Below are positions 1-12,474 of a DNA stretch of 64,000 bases, piece after piece. Below the pieces are notes generated by a model, which worked only from the letters and a program-made list of their open reading frames with translations, searched no databases and had not been told where the DNA came from. The translations under genes were made by a program, and so were the position numbers. Positions within the stretch are counted from its first letter, which is position 1, and every line of letters starts with the position of its first letter. This stretch comes from Roridomyces roridus. Taxonomy: Eukaryota > Basidiomycota > Agaricomycetes > Agaricales > Mycenaceae. The stretch lies in assembly GCA_029378245.1 (NCBI GenBank), contig JARKIF010000015.1, positions 434,001 to 498,000 of the forward strand, given 5' to 3'.

Positions 1-281
1 ACAGGAGACACCTCTGATCCCTTACAAAATGTCGAGCACGGCCTGGGCGGGGAAATATCGAAGAAATAGATCGAGGTTCCTGTGCTCGCAGGAGTTTGAT
101 TCATGGCATTGAGAATGATGGTAGGGACTTCGGAGTATTCTGTCGGGGGTGCGAGCCGTGTTGCGTCGGCGCCTCCCCAATTTGAAGATTTTTTTCCCCT
201 TCCAAACAACCGGGAATACCTAAAGGGTGATCAGATAAATATGTTTCTCTTTTCGGTTGAATTAGATATTGCAAGACACTG

Positions 282-2127
282 CATCAGGAAACCTGGGGGT
301 CGCTGCATAGCGCTGGAGAGTGCTGCATAGCACCATAGTGCCCATAGCGACATCCCTGCTATGCAGTACTATGCAGCACTATGCAGTGCCTGCTTGCCGA
401 CGCTTCGCTCGAGCCGTTCCAAAATTAAGTGCACCGACAGGAAGGGGAGCAAATATAATTATATAACGGATCCGGACAGACAGGTAGAGCAAAAAAATCT
501 CTGAATTCACTAGCTATTACATCCACAAGAGCGTACTACACAACACACCACCGACTCAAACGACACATGAAATAAGTACATCATTCCGGGCGCGAGATCA
601 CGCGTCGCGGCGTGCACGCGCCAAACGAAAGAAATCACTGCTGGCCATATGAGCTTAACCGCGACTCGCGAACGAGGGATGGATGAGCGCTTACGTGCGG
701 GGAACTGCAAAGCAGCAAGAATGAGGCTGCGTCGGAGCGTCGGATTGAAGTTGAACGAGGAGCCGTGATGCAGACAAAGTTGGGAGGAGACAAGGAAGAG
801 AGAGGGAGAGGTTAGCACGACGGACCCACTGTTTACGAGAACTTACTTGCTAAGTTCTCGTTCTTTTAAAATTTGGTCAGGCCAGAAGTTGGGCAACTTT
901 TTAACATCATTACAACTTTTGATTGTGGCGGCTGTGCATTTCCTTTTTGCGGCTACAATCACTGATTTTGACAGCTGCCATCAGCAGATTTTTCTTTTCT
1001 CTCCAGAGCATCCAATTTACCCCCAAATGACTTGAGATTTCGCAAGTAAACCTTCAGTACCTGGACTTGAGTTTTGTTCCCTGAGACTGAGGTCTCATTC
1101 CAAATATTGAATATGATATTGGTGATTTACTTGTGGTTTGTGATCAGCTCATTCTAGATTCACTGGAGACCCTGGGCCTCTGACATATTGGTATGCTTGA
1201 AGAAGGACATGCACTTCTGCTAAAACACCTTCAAGAAAAATCACAAAAAACAATTGCAATCAAAATGAGGGAAATTCTGTTCTGGATGTTCATATTCATT
1301 AACACTGATTTCTGGTGTCCTCACTGAGATTTCACCCCAGCTGTGCAGTCCTGGAGCAGCTTGAAGACAAAATCTCGGCCTGGATGTGTTCCAAGAGCCC
1401 ACATTTTCCTTGAAACCCTGGACAGTGGATACTGGAACACCCAGTGGGTACATCCCATCCACAGGATTTTGGACCCTAGTCTGTTGAGTGCTTGGCTATT
1501 TCACAACAGTCCTATTGTACATCCATCACTAACACTTTCTGTTGCAGTTGGAGTGTCCCAGTGGGCCAAATGGCACCTGAATTGCAGGCCACAGAAATTT
1601 GAACCAATCTCATTAGGCTTGGCAGTGTAAGGTAAAGTCAAGGGATAGAAGGGTTCTACATATTATGGTGAGTGCTCCCATGTAGTCAAAAGCCATTTTT
1701 TCTTCAAGGTTTTGGCTTGCAGACAGAGTGAGGTAGCCCAGAAAGGCATCACAATAGTCACGTCACAGGGAGCCGGTTTCTCTACACAGCCACTTGCCCA
1801 CATCATGATCACTGATCAATGACTTGCAGTCTCTCAACCACAAGTTGCAGGACTTTGTGCTCGGTTCAAATGGTTGAGCAATTATTTATGTTCCATACTT
1901 TTAACCCAACCAAGTTCTCGTATATGCCGTGCTTGCAACGGCCCGGACCCCCAAGTTAAATAGATGCCGGCTTTGTTGTACCCGTGTCAAACAGGTTCCC
2001 TGGAAACGGACAAGTAAGTTAAGCGACAGAGATCCCAAAGCACTCCATAGTAGCCATAGTACTGCATAGTGCTATGAGCACTTTGGCACTATGGCCGAGC
2101 TATGGCTCGGCTAGTGTTTTCCTGATG
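282..2127. mobile_element. Candidate decayed inverted-repeat element
   Basis: Both ends carry CATCAGGAAA in inverted orientation (282-291 and 2118-2127). Just inside each end lie clustered, partly palindromic copies of a CTATGCAGTACTATGG-like motif (about 301-400 and 2041-2115). No target-site duplication is visible and no open frame inside resembles a known protein. This could be a non-autonomous DNA transposon, or simply two copies of a dispersed repeat. Confidence 0.35.
861..1911. mobile_element. AT-richer insert flanked by 9-bp direct repeats
   Basis: The nonamer AAGTTCTCG occurs at 852-860 and again at 1912-1920, flanking about 1.05 kb that is visibly poorer in G+C than its surroundings and lacks credible coding. 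The left copy is also one arm of an 11-bp-arm hairpin (about 836-862, 5-nt loop). A nested insertion with a 9-bp target duplication is possible; the terminal inverted repeats are weak. Confidence 0.3.
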
Positions 2128-2822
2128 TAGATGCGACGCGTTTGTATGATCGTGTATGCGTAATGATCCGGGTGCTGTCAAAACGGCTTGCTCTCAACTT
2201 ACTCGGGCGCAACAGAGATGTCCTCAGTGCGAGACGCGTGACGATGGACCAGGCGTGCAAGGTCTGTACTCGTGCAGCATCCAGTCATTGACAGTTAAAC
2301 GTTGAACAGACATAAATACGCCTGCACGAGACATACTCCGCGGATCTTCTGGTCTGAGGCGCCATGTTGACGTTTCATGCATGTGATTTCAGTGCGTCAC
2401 CATCCTTCTTTTCTTTTTCCTTCTTCGAGTCGAATCTGATTATAGAAGCTACGGTTTATACCCCTTCACCTCCACTTGGTACTTATTGATTAACCCCAAT
2501 CCCTCATGATAGAATACACGGTCACCCCAGCCGTCGTCCTCGTACATCTCTCCCCCGACATCTCCTCACACGACCACTAGTCACCGCGCTCCAGACTCAT
2601 ATATCTCCGACTAACTGGGCAGTCCCGAATCGAACGTGGTCCTGCTCTCAACGTAGGCGAAACCGACATGCTTGGTAGACGCGCATCACGCGCAAACGAC
2701 CCTTACCACTGGTTTTCCTGAATCATGGTCGTTCATCAGGAACGATAGAGAACAAAGATAACGATCGCGAGTAGAGAGATGAAAAAGTGTGCGTGTTGAA
2801 TTTCTTGAAGCTGGATTTGGAA
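2128..2822. other. Intergenic, nothing recognised
   Basis: No frame here shows a known domain, and no RNA gene or strong repeat is visible. Confidence 0.5.
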
Positions 2823-5800
2823 CTACGGGATCCCCTCCATCGGCGAATACTGAGGCGGCGTGATCCCAGTGTACCTCAGGCTGATATCCAACCCTTCAGC
2901 CACTTCATCTCCGAGTTTCTCCAAGACCTCGCTCCCAGATACTCGATCCAACCTGCCAGAGAACCGCTCGAGCTGCGCGACACCAACGCGAGATGCCACC
3001 CGTCTGGATTGAGCGAACGCCACGATCTGCAGGGCGGGTTGATTTCTAAATGGCCCGAGGTCCAGTTGTCGAAGTTGTGGAAGTACGACGTCCCCAGAAT
3101 CAGGGACGGTGAGCCGAGCGAGCAGCTCGGAAGTGTGTATCAAAGTATCTCCATCGACAGCTCGCGTGTCATGTGTAGCTTCCGCAGGGACGTCATCTCG
3201 GGGAGCATGGCGAGGAACACGGCCTGCGGAAGACGCGCGACCTCGACCTTGAGTTGCTCGAGCGAGGATAGGTCTTGCGGGAAGAAACATTCACGGAGTA
3301 GACGGGCATCGCTGTTGACGTTGCTGATGCTACCGCCTTTGAATTCAAAATAACGCAAGGCGGGAAGGGATATGCAGCTGAAGAATTTGGTGTGTTGGTC
3401 GTATGCGTGGCCTAAGACTTCGAGACGAAGCTCAGTGAGGTATGGGAGAGTGAAGTGCGCAACGCTAGCTGCAAGAGGAGAGTCTCGTGCAGTTCGTCGG
3501 TGCAGGGGAATCACGCAGTACTCGAGGAAGTGGCACTGCGACAAGAGGTGCAGAGCGGCGGAGTACGTGATACCCCCGTGGGTTTCCGTGTCCAACTTCA
3601 AGTGAACTAGCGTGTACCAGGACACAGCCCCGGGTGCGTGGAGGTCGAGGCTGTACACGGAGGTAGTCAAACTCCGAAGGCTATCAGTCCCGAGGAACGA
3701 TAGCGGTGGATGTGAAACGTCCACGAGTGTCCCCGCTCGAGTACTATAAGAGATATCATTGTGGAATGACATCGAATGGAGCAGCGGGACGTCGGCAGCA
3801 GTGAGTTGGGGGATGAAGAAATTTGAGGCTGTATTCGACACTGAGAAATGGATGTTCCGCCACCGGCGGGATTCCGCGAGAAGAATGGAAAGAAGCGATG
3901 ATATATCGCAAAGCCCATCCGGCGTTCAGCTAGCCGTTTGGGAGAGGGCTAGTGAAATGGACAGAGGAACGGTGATAAGCATGGAATTTGACTGCCCTTG
4001 AAAACGCGCGTTTTGCACGATTTCAAAGGTAGTATCCTAGCGAAGTCATCTCAGTACAAGACTGATGTTGAGCCCAGAGACAGTCAGTGTGGTGGATACT
4101 TAAGAGTACTGTACGGGTTGAAGGGTATTTACCTGAATATGACCGACGGGCTCACTCCGAAACATGTAGGAGTTGTGGATACCTGCTCTACCAATGGGAT
4201 ACACCAATTAAACAAGTTCTTAACCGTTGTACGATTGTCAGCTGTTCAAACCTTGGTGCGAGTGCAATTCGGAGGTTCGGAAGTTCACGGGATGATGGGC
4301 AGGTCGGCCGAAAAGCCTGAAACATGAGTAGACCGCCGAAGCGGGTCCGAAGGGAGTGACATAGCTGTCATCAGCAGTCGGGACAAGGAGGATCCGGGTC
4401 GGATACTAGTCTTCAAACTAGTATCTGCTGGTATCCGGGACAGGTAGTCAGAGATATGGGTATCGTTCTGGACCTACAAACTATGGGCGTGCGTCTGGAG
4501 GGTATACCATCAAGGGAGAGGTCGGATACGACTTCACTAAAATCAGTCGAGTCATGGATCAATGTTGGAGTCACGGATCGTCAGATCCGCCACGCGGAAT
4601 CATGGCTTGGCACACCGGCCGTACACGATGCCGGTTCTAATCAACCAATCAGGGTGTTTCCATTCCAGATACCAAGGACATTTCTAATTATTGCGCCATT
4701 CGTTTGTACTATCATATGATTCTCGGACCTGTATAAAGTAGATAGAGTGCTACCCAAGAGGGCAGCGGATACTTCCCCCACTAGCAAGCTACCAGCTGCG
4801 ATCAAGGGTTTTGTCCGAGGCTTTCGACGGTGCATTGCGTAGTTAAGCAATCGCTATTGAAAATCTAAACATTTGTTTGTTGGCTATTGTGTGTGTGACT
4901 TGAGTGTGAATCAGTGTGTTGGAATCAGTATCTGTTGGATTGTGTCGTACCGTGTGTCTGTCAAGGGTTATTTGTGTGTTCAGAGTTGTGAAGTGTTGGA
5001 ATCTACGAAATCCGTGTTGTATCGGTCGCTGTCGTCTTCGGATACCAGTGTAAAAGGGATCGAGAGACCCAAATACCTGCTTTATTGCAAAACCCCGGCT
5101 TTAGCCAAACTCAATCTATCTTTTGTGTTAGCTGTGAAGCTTTACCATCTACAAAACGCTTTAGAATCGTCATTCTTGGTTCACATCAAGGATCTCTATT
5201 CGCAATACTTTGTTTCGACATCGTATCCGAGACTATATCACCCAATTCCCTACAACCTTTACAAGGCCCTGTACTAGGGACTTATACTCGCCACATTCCC
5301 GCTATTCAATAGTTGTCACTCGCCCCGGAGCTTCGTGATTGGGTTAGTTGGATATAGATTCGTCTGTATCTCGACTCATCTGGTTAGATTCTTCGAGTGT
5401 TGTCGATTTCTATAGTAGGTTTAGAGCACATACATCAACGGCTCCAGATCTGGATAACCAAAGGCTGACTTGTTCTGTGAGCCGGTCGAGCCTCCTTTGA
5501 TCGGGCACTGCGATGTGCATAGACGCCCACAGACGGGGTGTCGAGAGAGCGACTCTGCGCCAATTAGTCGAGATGTGGGAGACGAGTAGGGGCGACTGGT
5601 CGGCGCAGAAAGCGGGATTTCTCGTCGGGGCAAGGCATGCCACGAAGATCTCTGAGAGGATGTCGTCCGGAAGGCATCGTGCTGACGACAATAGGGCGGT
5701 GTGTGCATCCACGAAGTGTTGCAGTTCATCTCGCTTCTGAGTTGTTTCGTCAATTAGACGTTGCAGACGAGTGATCTCCTGGCGTGGACCACGAAGCAGC

Positions 5801-5874
5801 TCCTGGATTTGCTGGCACTCCGCGGGTGAAGGTACGGCGCTCGTGTGGAGGATGTTGGAGAAGGGGGAGTGCAT
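2823..5874 (-). pseudogene. F-box/LRR-type protein, disrupted by a solo LTR
   Basis: The N-terminal piece (5874 down to 5437) has a coiled-coil start and an F-box-like segment (LPDDILSEIFVACL, then VSHISTNWRRVALSTPRLW). This is the common architecture of expanded agaricomycete F-box proteins, presumed SCF ubiquitin-ligase substrate receptors. The leucine-rich C-terminal piece runs from 3972 to 2823. A 1464-bp LTR at 3973-5436 separates them. Removing the LTR and one copy of its AACGG duplication joins LWLSRSGAV to PLSISLALS in frame. The gene is also dead for other reasons: an in-frame TGA at 3926-3928 soon after the junction, and a frame change near 3140-3150 where the reading moves to the frame ending at 2823. 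The family assignment is confident; the partner or substrate is unknown. Confidence 0.8.
3973..5436 (+). mobile_element. Solo LTR with AACGG target-site duplication
   Basis: It starts TGATAAGC and ends TACATCA (inverted TGAT/ATCA termini, TG...CA as in LTRs). It is flanked by AACGG at 3968-3972 and 5437-5441. A TATAAA-like element lies near 4731, consistent with + orientation. No gag-pol coding lies inside, so this is a solo LTR left by recombination. The LTR at 41876-43297 (opposite strand) shares several blocks with it, for example the ones around 4100-4160 and 43100-43150. Confidence 0.85.
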
Positions 5875-7850
5875 GGGTCTTGTGTGTGTGAGTATATTGT
5901 TGTGTACACACCACAGTAACTCACCTGGATCAACTCCGTGAGGTTACAGAGAGAGGCGATTGAGAGGCAGTGTGATGTGATTGTGTCATGATGTCATTGT
6001 GTCGACTGATGTGATCCGACGGAAGCCCGGCAAGACGCAAGGTGGACCCATGCTCAGAATTCTTTAATTCGAGACGGGAGTGAATCCACACGTCGCGTGC
6101 AAACGCACCTTCCCTACGGCACATATTCCGTAGAGCCGCCCAGATTGTCATTGATCGCCTTCACTGACGCCATCGAGACGGCCATCAAGCACAGTTTGAC
6201 CTCAGAAAATATATTGAAATCTCCGAAGATGGTTTGGATACGATGGAGATCCCATTCTGTAGACAAAGAGCCGTACCGGTTTGTGCGCTACCATCCAGTC
6301 TTGCTCCAGTCTTTACACGATTTGAGCAACGGAGCAGTCGGGTTCGATTCCCGCTGCATGAATTAACTCACACTGCATGGAAAAATCCGTCAGCTACTGG
6401 GCGGCGCGTGTCTCGGCATGCTCATAATATTTTCATCATCTGCACGCTGCTGCTTGTGGGGACGTTCCGACTGCCGCCGCTTGGCTGGCTCATTCCGTGA
6501 ATATGTACTTGCCCGCATTTCCGTGGTTATCGGTTGTCTGACCAGTTTTTGGATAGTCCCAACGATGACTCGGATGAGGGCGATGACCATGCGTAAACTA
6601 CTCAAACCTTTCGGAGCATCGTAAAACACGACGGTGCGTTGCGCGGCCTAGATCGAACCGTGGGACCGCGGTGAACGGTGTTCCGAAATTAGACAATCGA
6701 GTGGGTCAGCCGATCGGAGCATAGAATATCGCTGCGTCGTCGACTGCCACCGACCGCCGCCGCGTTCGCTGGCGAGAGTTGCACAGAGAGTTCACGGAGC
6801 TTCAAGCGGCATGGGCGCTCTACTTGCGGTGGGACGTGGGCCTCCGGTTGTTCCCCAGCCCACTGTTTCTATGTTTCAATTCCAGCGCTCTACGATCATG
6901 CCGCATGCGCGCCGAATGAATTCAGTCGGTGCCGAGCCCCACTGCATACAAAGGTTGCGGGAAGCTTTTTTACCCACATTTACATTGTTTGAACGCCGAA
7001 GAGACGGCGATCTTCTCTTTGGTGGTTTCACAGATGGTTTTGGGAGTCTGGTTGGTCTGGAGACGTATCTAAGGAATTTGAATGCGACGAGCGGCTTACA
7101 TACTGACAACCCCGTGAGTTGCATGGCGAAATGCCGTGGAGCTAGGCGTCCCATGTAAGCAGGTGAGGAAGATCAGTGTGTGCTCAATTCACACTGCATT
7201 CAGGCTCTTCATTTTTCGGCGACCGAGCCCGGCTTTGGCATGCAATGTTTGTAAGTTAGAGTACACCGAACACGCCGAGGCCTGCGGACTCTTGTTGTTG
7301 CGGAGACCGCGGTTGTCAAATAACTCAAGTCGGCACGGAAAAAGAACCACAGTGATCCTAATCGACGGAGAGACTCTCCGAGAGAGTCGTGACGGCACGA
7401 CGACCCAAAGGGAGCATCCGGCCATCAATCTGTCATTTGATTACCGCTTTTCTCGTCCTCCGTCGCTTCTTCCCGTCGCTCTTGTGTCGCCTTGAATGCC
7501 CTCGTCATCACCTGCCTACCCTGGCTTGCCATTCTGCCCAGCTACTTTGGTGCCACCAACACCGAGTGCTCTCCCTGAGCAGCGTGAGCTCCGCCGTGGC
7601 CCCAAGCCACCTCCTTCAGGACGCCGTCCGAGGCGCTATGCCTGGACTCGGTCTGTGGTTCTAAAGTAACAGATTACGTCGTATATCCAGCCAAAAGGAG
7701 ACCTCCTGTTATGTTATCTATGTATCGCCGGTCAATGGGTGGCCGGAATAGGTATGGACCATTTCTATGAGCGATCCTTGGGGCCAATATTAGACAGGCA
7801 CAAATCACTTTCCCCCATTGCTTGTGAGACGGACACTGCATCGCTCAAGG
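5875..7850. other. Intergenic upstream of glyoxal oxidase
   Basis: No credible coding. On the minus strand just upstream of the F-box start, a possible 5'-UTR intron (GTGAGT near 5925 to ACACAAG near 5881) is visible. A tRNA B-box-like string at about 6340-6352 lacks a matching acceptor stem. An imperfect inverted repeat of CTCTCCGAGAG type lies near 7370-7390. Confidence 0.45.
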
Positions 7851-7860
7851 TATAAAAAGG
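7851..7860 (+). promoter_or_regulatory. TATA box of glyoxal oxidase gene
   Basis: TATAAAAAGG lies 47-56 bp upstream of the ATG at 7907, which would give a short 5' UTR. Confidence 0.7.
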
Positions 7861-7906
7861 GCAAGGTATCCGTCCATTTTCCTCACCGCAGTCCACTCCT
7901 TCCAAC

Positions 7907-9932
7907 ATGCGCTCTACCAAGTTTCTCTCTCTCCTCCCCTTTGTTCGCCTCGCAATGGGCCAGAACACCTGGTCCTTTGTCCAGCAGGGCAACTCTGGCA
8001 TCATCCCTCTCGAGCTCATCACGCTCTCGCCGACGCTGGCGCTGATGTATGACCGCCCCTACGTCAACCCGCTCAAGCTGCCTGACGGCGAGCCCGCTTG
8101 GGCCGGTCTTTGGCATTTGGACACCAACACGGCGACACCGCTGAGGACCATTACCAACACCTTCTGGTTAATTTCACATCGTCCTCCACAACTTATTTGC
8201 TAACTTGGGAATTGCAGCGCTAGCGGGGGTTTTATTTCCAACGGTACCCATGTGGCCGTCGGTGGCCAACCACTCGATGCCATTCCCGGGTGGGGAAACG
8301 CGACTGACGGCACAATGGGCATCCGTCTCTTCGGTCCCTGCACATCCGCAGACGGCACTGGCCCGGGATGCACCGTCTTCGAGGACCCCGCAACTTTGCA
8401 CCTCGTTAGAACGCGTTGGTACCCCACGGCTGTGCGAATTGCCGACGGCAGTCTCTTCATCATGGGAGGCAGCGATATCCTGACCACCTTCAACGCCCCC
8501 GACATTGCACAGAACAACTACGAGTTCTTCCCCCCGCGTGCAGGCGAGGAGGGCACCGTGAGGGACAGCAAGTTCTTGAACGACACTCTCCCAGCCAACC
8601 TCTTCCCTCGGTATGTCCTTCATCCTATTCAACTAGTTAACTACTGACTTTGAAACACAGTTCAATGATGCTTCCTTCCGGGCACATCCTCATGATCGCC
8701 AACAACCAATCGGTCATCTACGACATCGACACCAACACCGAACTCATGCGCCTCCCCGAACTTCCCAACGGCGTCCGCATTGGTGTGCCTTTCGACGGTT
8801 TTGCCCAGTTGCTCCCACTCTCTCCCCCGCTCTACGAACCCACCGTTATCGCTTGCGGTGGCTCCAACAAGCCCGACACCATCACCTTGGAGGAGATGTC
8901 CGTCAACGACGTGGCTTCGACCCAGTGCCAGCGTATCACGTTGACTGCCGCAGGTGTCGCCGCTGGATGGGAGATTGATCATCTGCCGGAGCCCCGGGTC
9001 ATGGCTGAGACCGTCATCTTGCCCAGCGGTGATGTCTACATCCTCAACGGCGCGCATACTGGGTAAGTTGCGCTGTTCCATTTCCAGAAGGTGATACTCA
9101 ATGTAAATCAGCTACTCGGGGTATCCTTCCGTCGGCGACTCGGGAGCCACCGGCACCAACGCGGCTAACCCTGCGCAGCAAGGTATCATGTACAAGAGCA
9201 CGTTGCCATTGGGCCAAAGGTATTCCTTGGAAGTCTTTCCCTCCGACCTTGTTACTTAAACTTTGGACAAAGAATCACTCAGGTTGGCATCCCCACGAGC
9301 CCCATCCCGCGTATGTACCACTCGGCTGCGACCCTCACGGCCAAAGGGTATGTCCTCACACTTTCGCAACTTCTGGTTGCTGACATGGCATAGAAACATC
9401 ATGGTTGCGGCCTCCAACCCGCACCCCTTCGTCCTCACCGCTGACAACAACCCTAACAACTTGTCCTTCCCCTCGGAGTACCGTGTCGAGTATCTCAGCC
9501 CCGACTTCATCACCAACAACTCGCCCCGCCCCGTCATCTCGAAGTCTCCATCTCAGCTTGCGTTCAACGCAAACGGCACAATCACAGTCACTATCCCCGC
9601 CAGCCTTGCTGCCGGTGAACTCCAGGGTATGCTCTGTCCATCTGCATTCATGAACACTTGACTCACAACGAACAGTCTCTCTTATGGACATGGGCTTCGT
9701 CACTCATGGATGGCACGCCGGCTCCCGCCTCGTCTTCCTCGAGCACACCCTCTCGGGCAGCACTCTCACCATCACGGCTCCCCCCAACGGCAACATTTAC
9801 CCTCCCGGCCCTGCTTGGATCTACGTTGTCGCCGATGGTGTCTGGAGCGAGGGCGTCCAAGTCATGATTGGAGACGGTGGAAACCCGCCTCGCCCCGCTC
9901 AGGGTGTCCCGGTGACCATCACCAGTCTGTGA
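7907..9932 (+). CDS. Glyoxal oxidase-type copper radical oxidase, secreted
   Basis: This extracellular enzyme oxidises aldehydes such as glyoxal and methylglyoxal to acids, making H2O2 that peroxidases of lignin-degrading fungi use. Seven exons: 7907-8166, 8218-8610, 8661-9062, 9112-9219, 9273-9347, 9394-9626, 9676-9932. They total 1728 nt (575 aa), close to the 559 aa of the Phanerochaete enzyme. A signal peptide is visible (MRSTKFLSLLPFVRLAMGQ). The copper-radical residues known from the family can be placed: Cys87 (codon split by intron 1, in NTFCASGG), Tyr155 in RWYPT, Tyr403-His404 in MYHS, and His501 in THGWH. All introns are GT-AG and all junctions keep frame, so the gene looks functional. 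There is no N-terminal WSC array, so this is the simple GLX form; galactose oxidase is a less likely reading. Confidence 0.93.
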
Positions 9933-9946
9933 ACGGGCTCGCGTGA

Positions 9947-9952
9947 AATAAA
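9947..9952 (+). terminator. Polyadenylation signal
   Basis: AATAAA lies 15 bp after the glyoxal oxidase stop codon and is followed by an AT-rich stretch. Confidence 0.6.
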
Positions 9953-10196
9953 TACAATAATGTAGTGTCTTTTCTTCCCTGTTATGTTTTCTGGTAGTAC
10001 AGTCAAGTTAATTAATGTGAAATCCAAAGTTTAACTCCAATTCCATCGTCGTCTCATGAGCGGCCAGCCTTCAGCGACGTTTTGACCCCTCATCCTCGAT
10101 GTTTGCATCCCAGATGATTTTGAGGTCGAACACCAGGCGGAGCTCAATCGGTCTTTTCGACCTGACTGATTTATTTCCAATAGAGATCATTGGTTC

Positions 10197-10781
10197 TCAA
10201 ACAGGAGGGTTCGTACACTCATCGTCGTCAAAGCCGGTCAAAACCCCATCCTTCCGCGCAACAGCCTCCATGTCACCGACAATATCCCAAATCCGCTTCC
10301 GACTCCGCATACTCCGGCTTCTCGCACACGCACGAGCATAGGCCGTCCATGGAATTGAATCCCCATCTCCAATAATACCACCTTCCGCCCAGCGCGTCGT
10401 CCACCAATCCAGTTCCTCGTGTGACCGATATGCGGATGACGAAGGTGTTTCTGGGAGGAGGTACCGGTTGTGCAGCTCCAGGGATGTGTGGATGAACGCA
10501 TCGAGGTGGGGGAGGACGAGTGCACGAAGGAGTTTGGTTATTTGGATCAAGCGCAGGACGGCGCTCACGGGTAGGTGGGAGGATATTTCTTGGATGATGT
10601 CCAGCGGGAGTGTGTGTAGAGACAGTGTGGTGCATGTCTCGGAAACGGTCACGGGTGGGGCGAAGCATTGGAGCCGTGCAAAGGTGAGTGCCTCGGCGAT
10701 CGGGAAGCTAGATATCGTTGTGAGTTGGGCATAATCGCTCAGGAGGGAGGGACTCGCCGGTCTGGTCTGACAAACACCCAC
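10197..10781 (-). CDS. F-box-domain protein
   Basis: The frame contains an F-box-like core, LPLDIIQEISSHLPVSAVLR, at about residues 58-77, followed by a charged tail with WWTTRWAEGG and SRSMRSRKRIWDIVGDMEA. Similar short F-box proteins with a WW..RW motif are common in agaricomycetes; this is from memory of the family. Its first 43 bp overlap the 3' end of the upstream minus-strand reading frame, so the start used here may be wrong and the two could be parts of one gene. A role as an SCF substrate adaptor is inferred from the F-box only. Confidence 0.55.
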   Translation of the reverse strand: MGVCQTRPASPSLLSDYAQLTTISSFPIAEALTFARLQCFAPPVTVSETCTTLSLHTLPLDIIQEISSHLPVSAVLRLIQITKLLRALVLPHLDAFIHTSLELHNRYLLPETPSSSAYRSHEELDWWTTRWAEGGIIGDGDSIPWTAYARACARSRSMRSRKRIWDIVGDMEAVARKDGVLTGFDDDECTNPPV

Positions 10782-11466
10782 ATATTACCGGGCCCCATCC
10801 ACGCGTCCTCAATGATTTCCTCCGCAGGTCGGTCGCTGCGCGCGAGGAAATTGAGCCACCAGTCGTTCGCGCGGTCGTCATCCCCCTTGACAGAGGCATT
10901 CCTCATATCCGCGACGTTGAGCCATTCGACCCACTGCCCCTGCGTTCTGGCTACGGGTCCATGGAGTTCGGCCGGATTGTTATTGTGCTGAATCACCTTG
11001 GCGATCATTCGAGGGGAGAAGTAAGGGAATCTGTGTCGGAAGATGACGAAGCTGCAGTGGGTTACGACGCCGAATTTGTTCTCTAGAGTATATAGGCGAT
11101 GCGGCTGATGCCTGTCCTTGTATTGTTGGTACAGGGACGGAACGACATCGTGCAACATCCAAGTCTTGGAAGAGTCGAGTAATTTGATTGCTCCTGGTCC
11201 TGTAAAGATGGTCAGTATATATGATACGGAAACAACAGTGGGCTAGACTGGCGTTGAGAAAGGTCATCAGACGTGGAGTGGAGGAGGATTCTGTCTTGCG
11301 AAGCGGAGACGTCCTCCTCAGAGTAGCTCAGTCCATGGAAAATGACTTCGGGTATTGCCACGGCGGCATAGAACAGGAGTGGGTTCGCGATAAACTGTGA
11401 GGGATGTGGTGGGAGTTTACGTACATTTGGGTACATACTCACCTGCCTGGGATAGTCAAAGTGCAT
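10739..11466 (-). CDS. Conserved hypothetical, at least three exons
   Basis: Three coding blocks fit one minus-strand gene: a short exon ending MHFDYPRQ (to about 11450); a second from 11403 after an intron with GTGAGT...CACAG ends, containing FIANPLLFYAAVAIPEVIF; and a third from 11199, after ...TTTACAG, containing TWMLHDVVPSLYQQYKD, QWVEWLNVADMRNAS and AWMGPGNMWVFVRPDR, ending at 10739. The donor of the second intron could not be fixed. I do not recognise a catalytic motif. Further possible exons up to about 11774 do not join in frame. The gene lies head-to-tail with the F-box reading frame downstream. Confidence 0.45.
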
Positions 11467-11774
11467 GACGCCGGAGATCTAGCGGACGTTGAATTAGATT
11501 CTGCGTCGAAAGAGGGAAGATCTCACATTGCAATAGACATCCCAAACACTCATTGGATCGTCCTACGTCGAAAAACTCGAAACGCTGATAGCCTCTGATA
11601 GCTCGAGAGAGGCATCATCAGGTCAGTCTGGATACATCCCTTGCGCGAGAGATTGAAGTACCGGGTTGACGAGCTTATATCCAAGGCACTGTGGTAGGGG
11701 AATCTTGGGATGAGGATGGCTGGCGGCTCAGCGCGCTGTGATGGTCGGAAGCAAAGAGTCTGACTCAGCCGCAT

Positions 11775-12331
11775 TGATGGTGATGCTTGCGAGTCTGGAC
11801 CAAGTCTGGACCGCGGGATCGATCAATGCCGCATGTTTTCCAGTAATTGAGTCATTCGCTTAACACTCGCCCACTTGCATAGACCACTACGCCCATTGTT
11901 ACCTTCTGATACGGGATTTAGATCTGACTACTAACAGTAGTGCATCCACCGTGCGAACATCAAGCTAACCTTAGGATCGTCCCTGTCTCGACCGAGTCCG
12001 AAGTCGACTCTCGACCTGCCCCTCCACCTCTGGGACGACGCTGGCTTCCTTGTCGAAAACCCCAGGATGAAATCTCGAGTCGCGAATCGCGATATCACCC
12101 ACCAACTAATCGACAGCCCACCACCTCTGCATCCGGTTAGTCTTTGGTGAGTCTCTCATGGTTTTCGAGCCTTCACGAATCACAATACCGATGTACACCT
12201 TGAATGGGCCCAGGGTACTTGTCCGCGCGCCTCAGATGCTAAATGAATGGCGGGCGGCACCAAGAGCCTACCATGTTGCATCCTCGCCGGTCGACAGCCC
12301 CGCGGTCCGGGGTAATTACAGCAGCGGAGAC
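11775..12331. other. Intergenic
   Basis: No gene recognised; contains the upstream region of the secreted cysteine-rich protein gene. Confidence 0.4.
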
Positions 12332-12337
12332 TATAAA
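12332..12337 (+). promoter_or_regulatory. TATA box, cysteine-rich protein gene
   Basis: TATAAA lies about 140 bp upstream of the ATG at 12475. A possible 5'-UTR intron (GTGAGCGAG near 12405 to ATCTCAG near 12443) would account for the long distance. Confidence 0.5.
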
Positions 12338-12474
12338 ACTGACTCTGCTGGTGGCCTACTTGTCAACCCAGCACTCAACCTCTCCAGCCACCAGTCAAAT
12401 TCGAGGTGAGCGAGTTTACTCACTTCAAATGATCCAATCTCAGTATACCCGAACACATCCAGATTTTTTTAACA

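Noticed and set aside
3998..5312. Plus-strand frames inside the first LTR
   Set aside because: No retroelement protein motif; the second LTR has no conserved frame at the matching places.
6330..6362. tRNA-like B box (GGTTCGATTCC)
   Set aside because: The T-arm folds, but no matching acceptor or D-arm lies 60-100 bp upstream.
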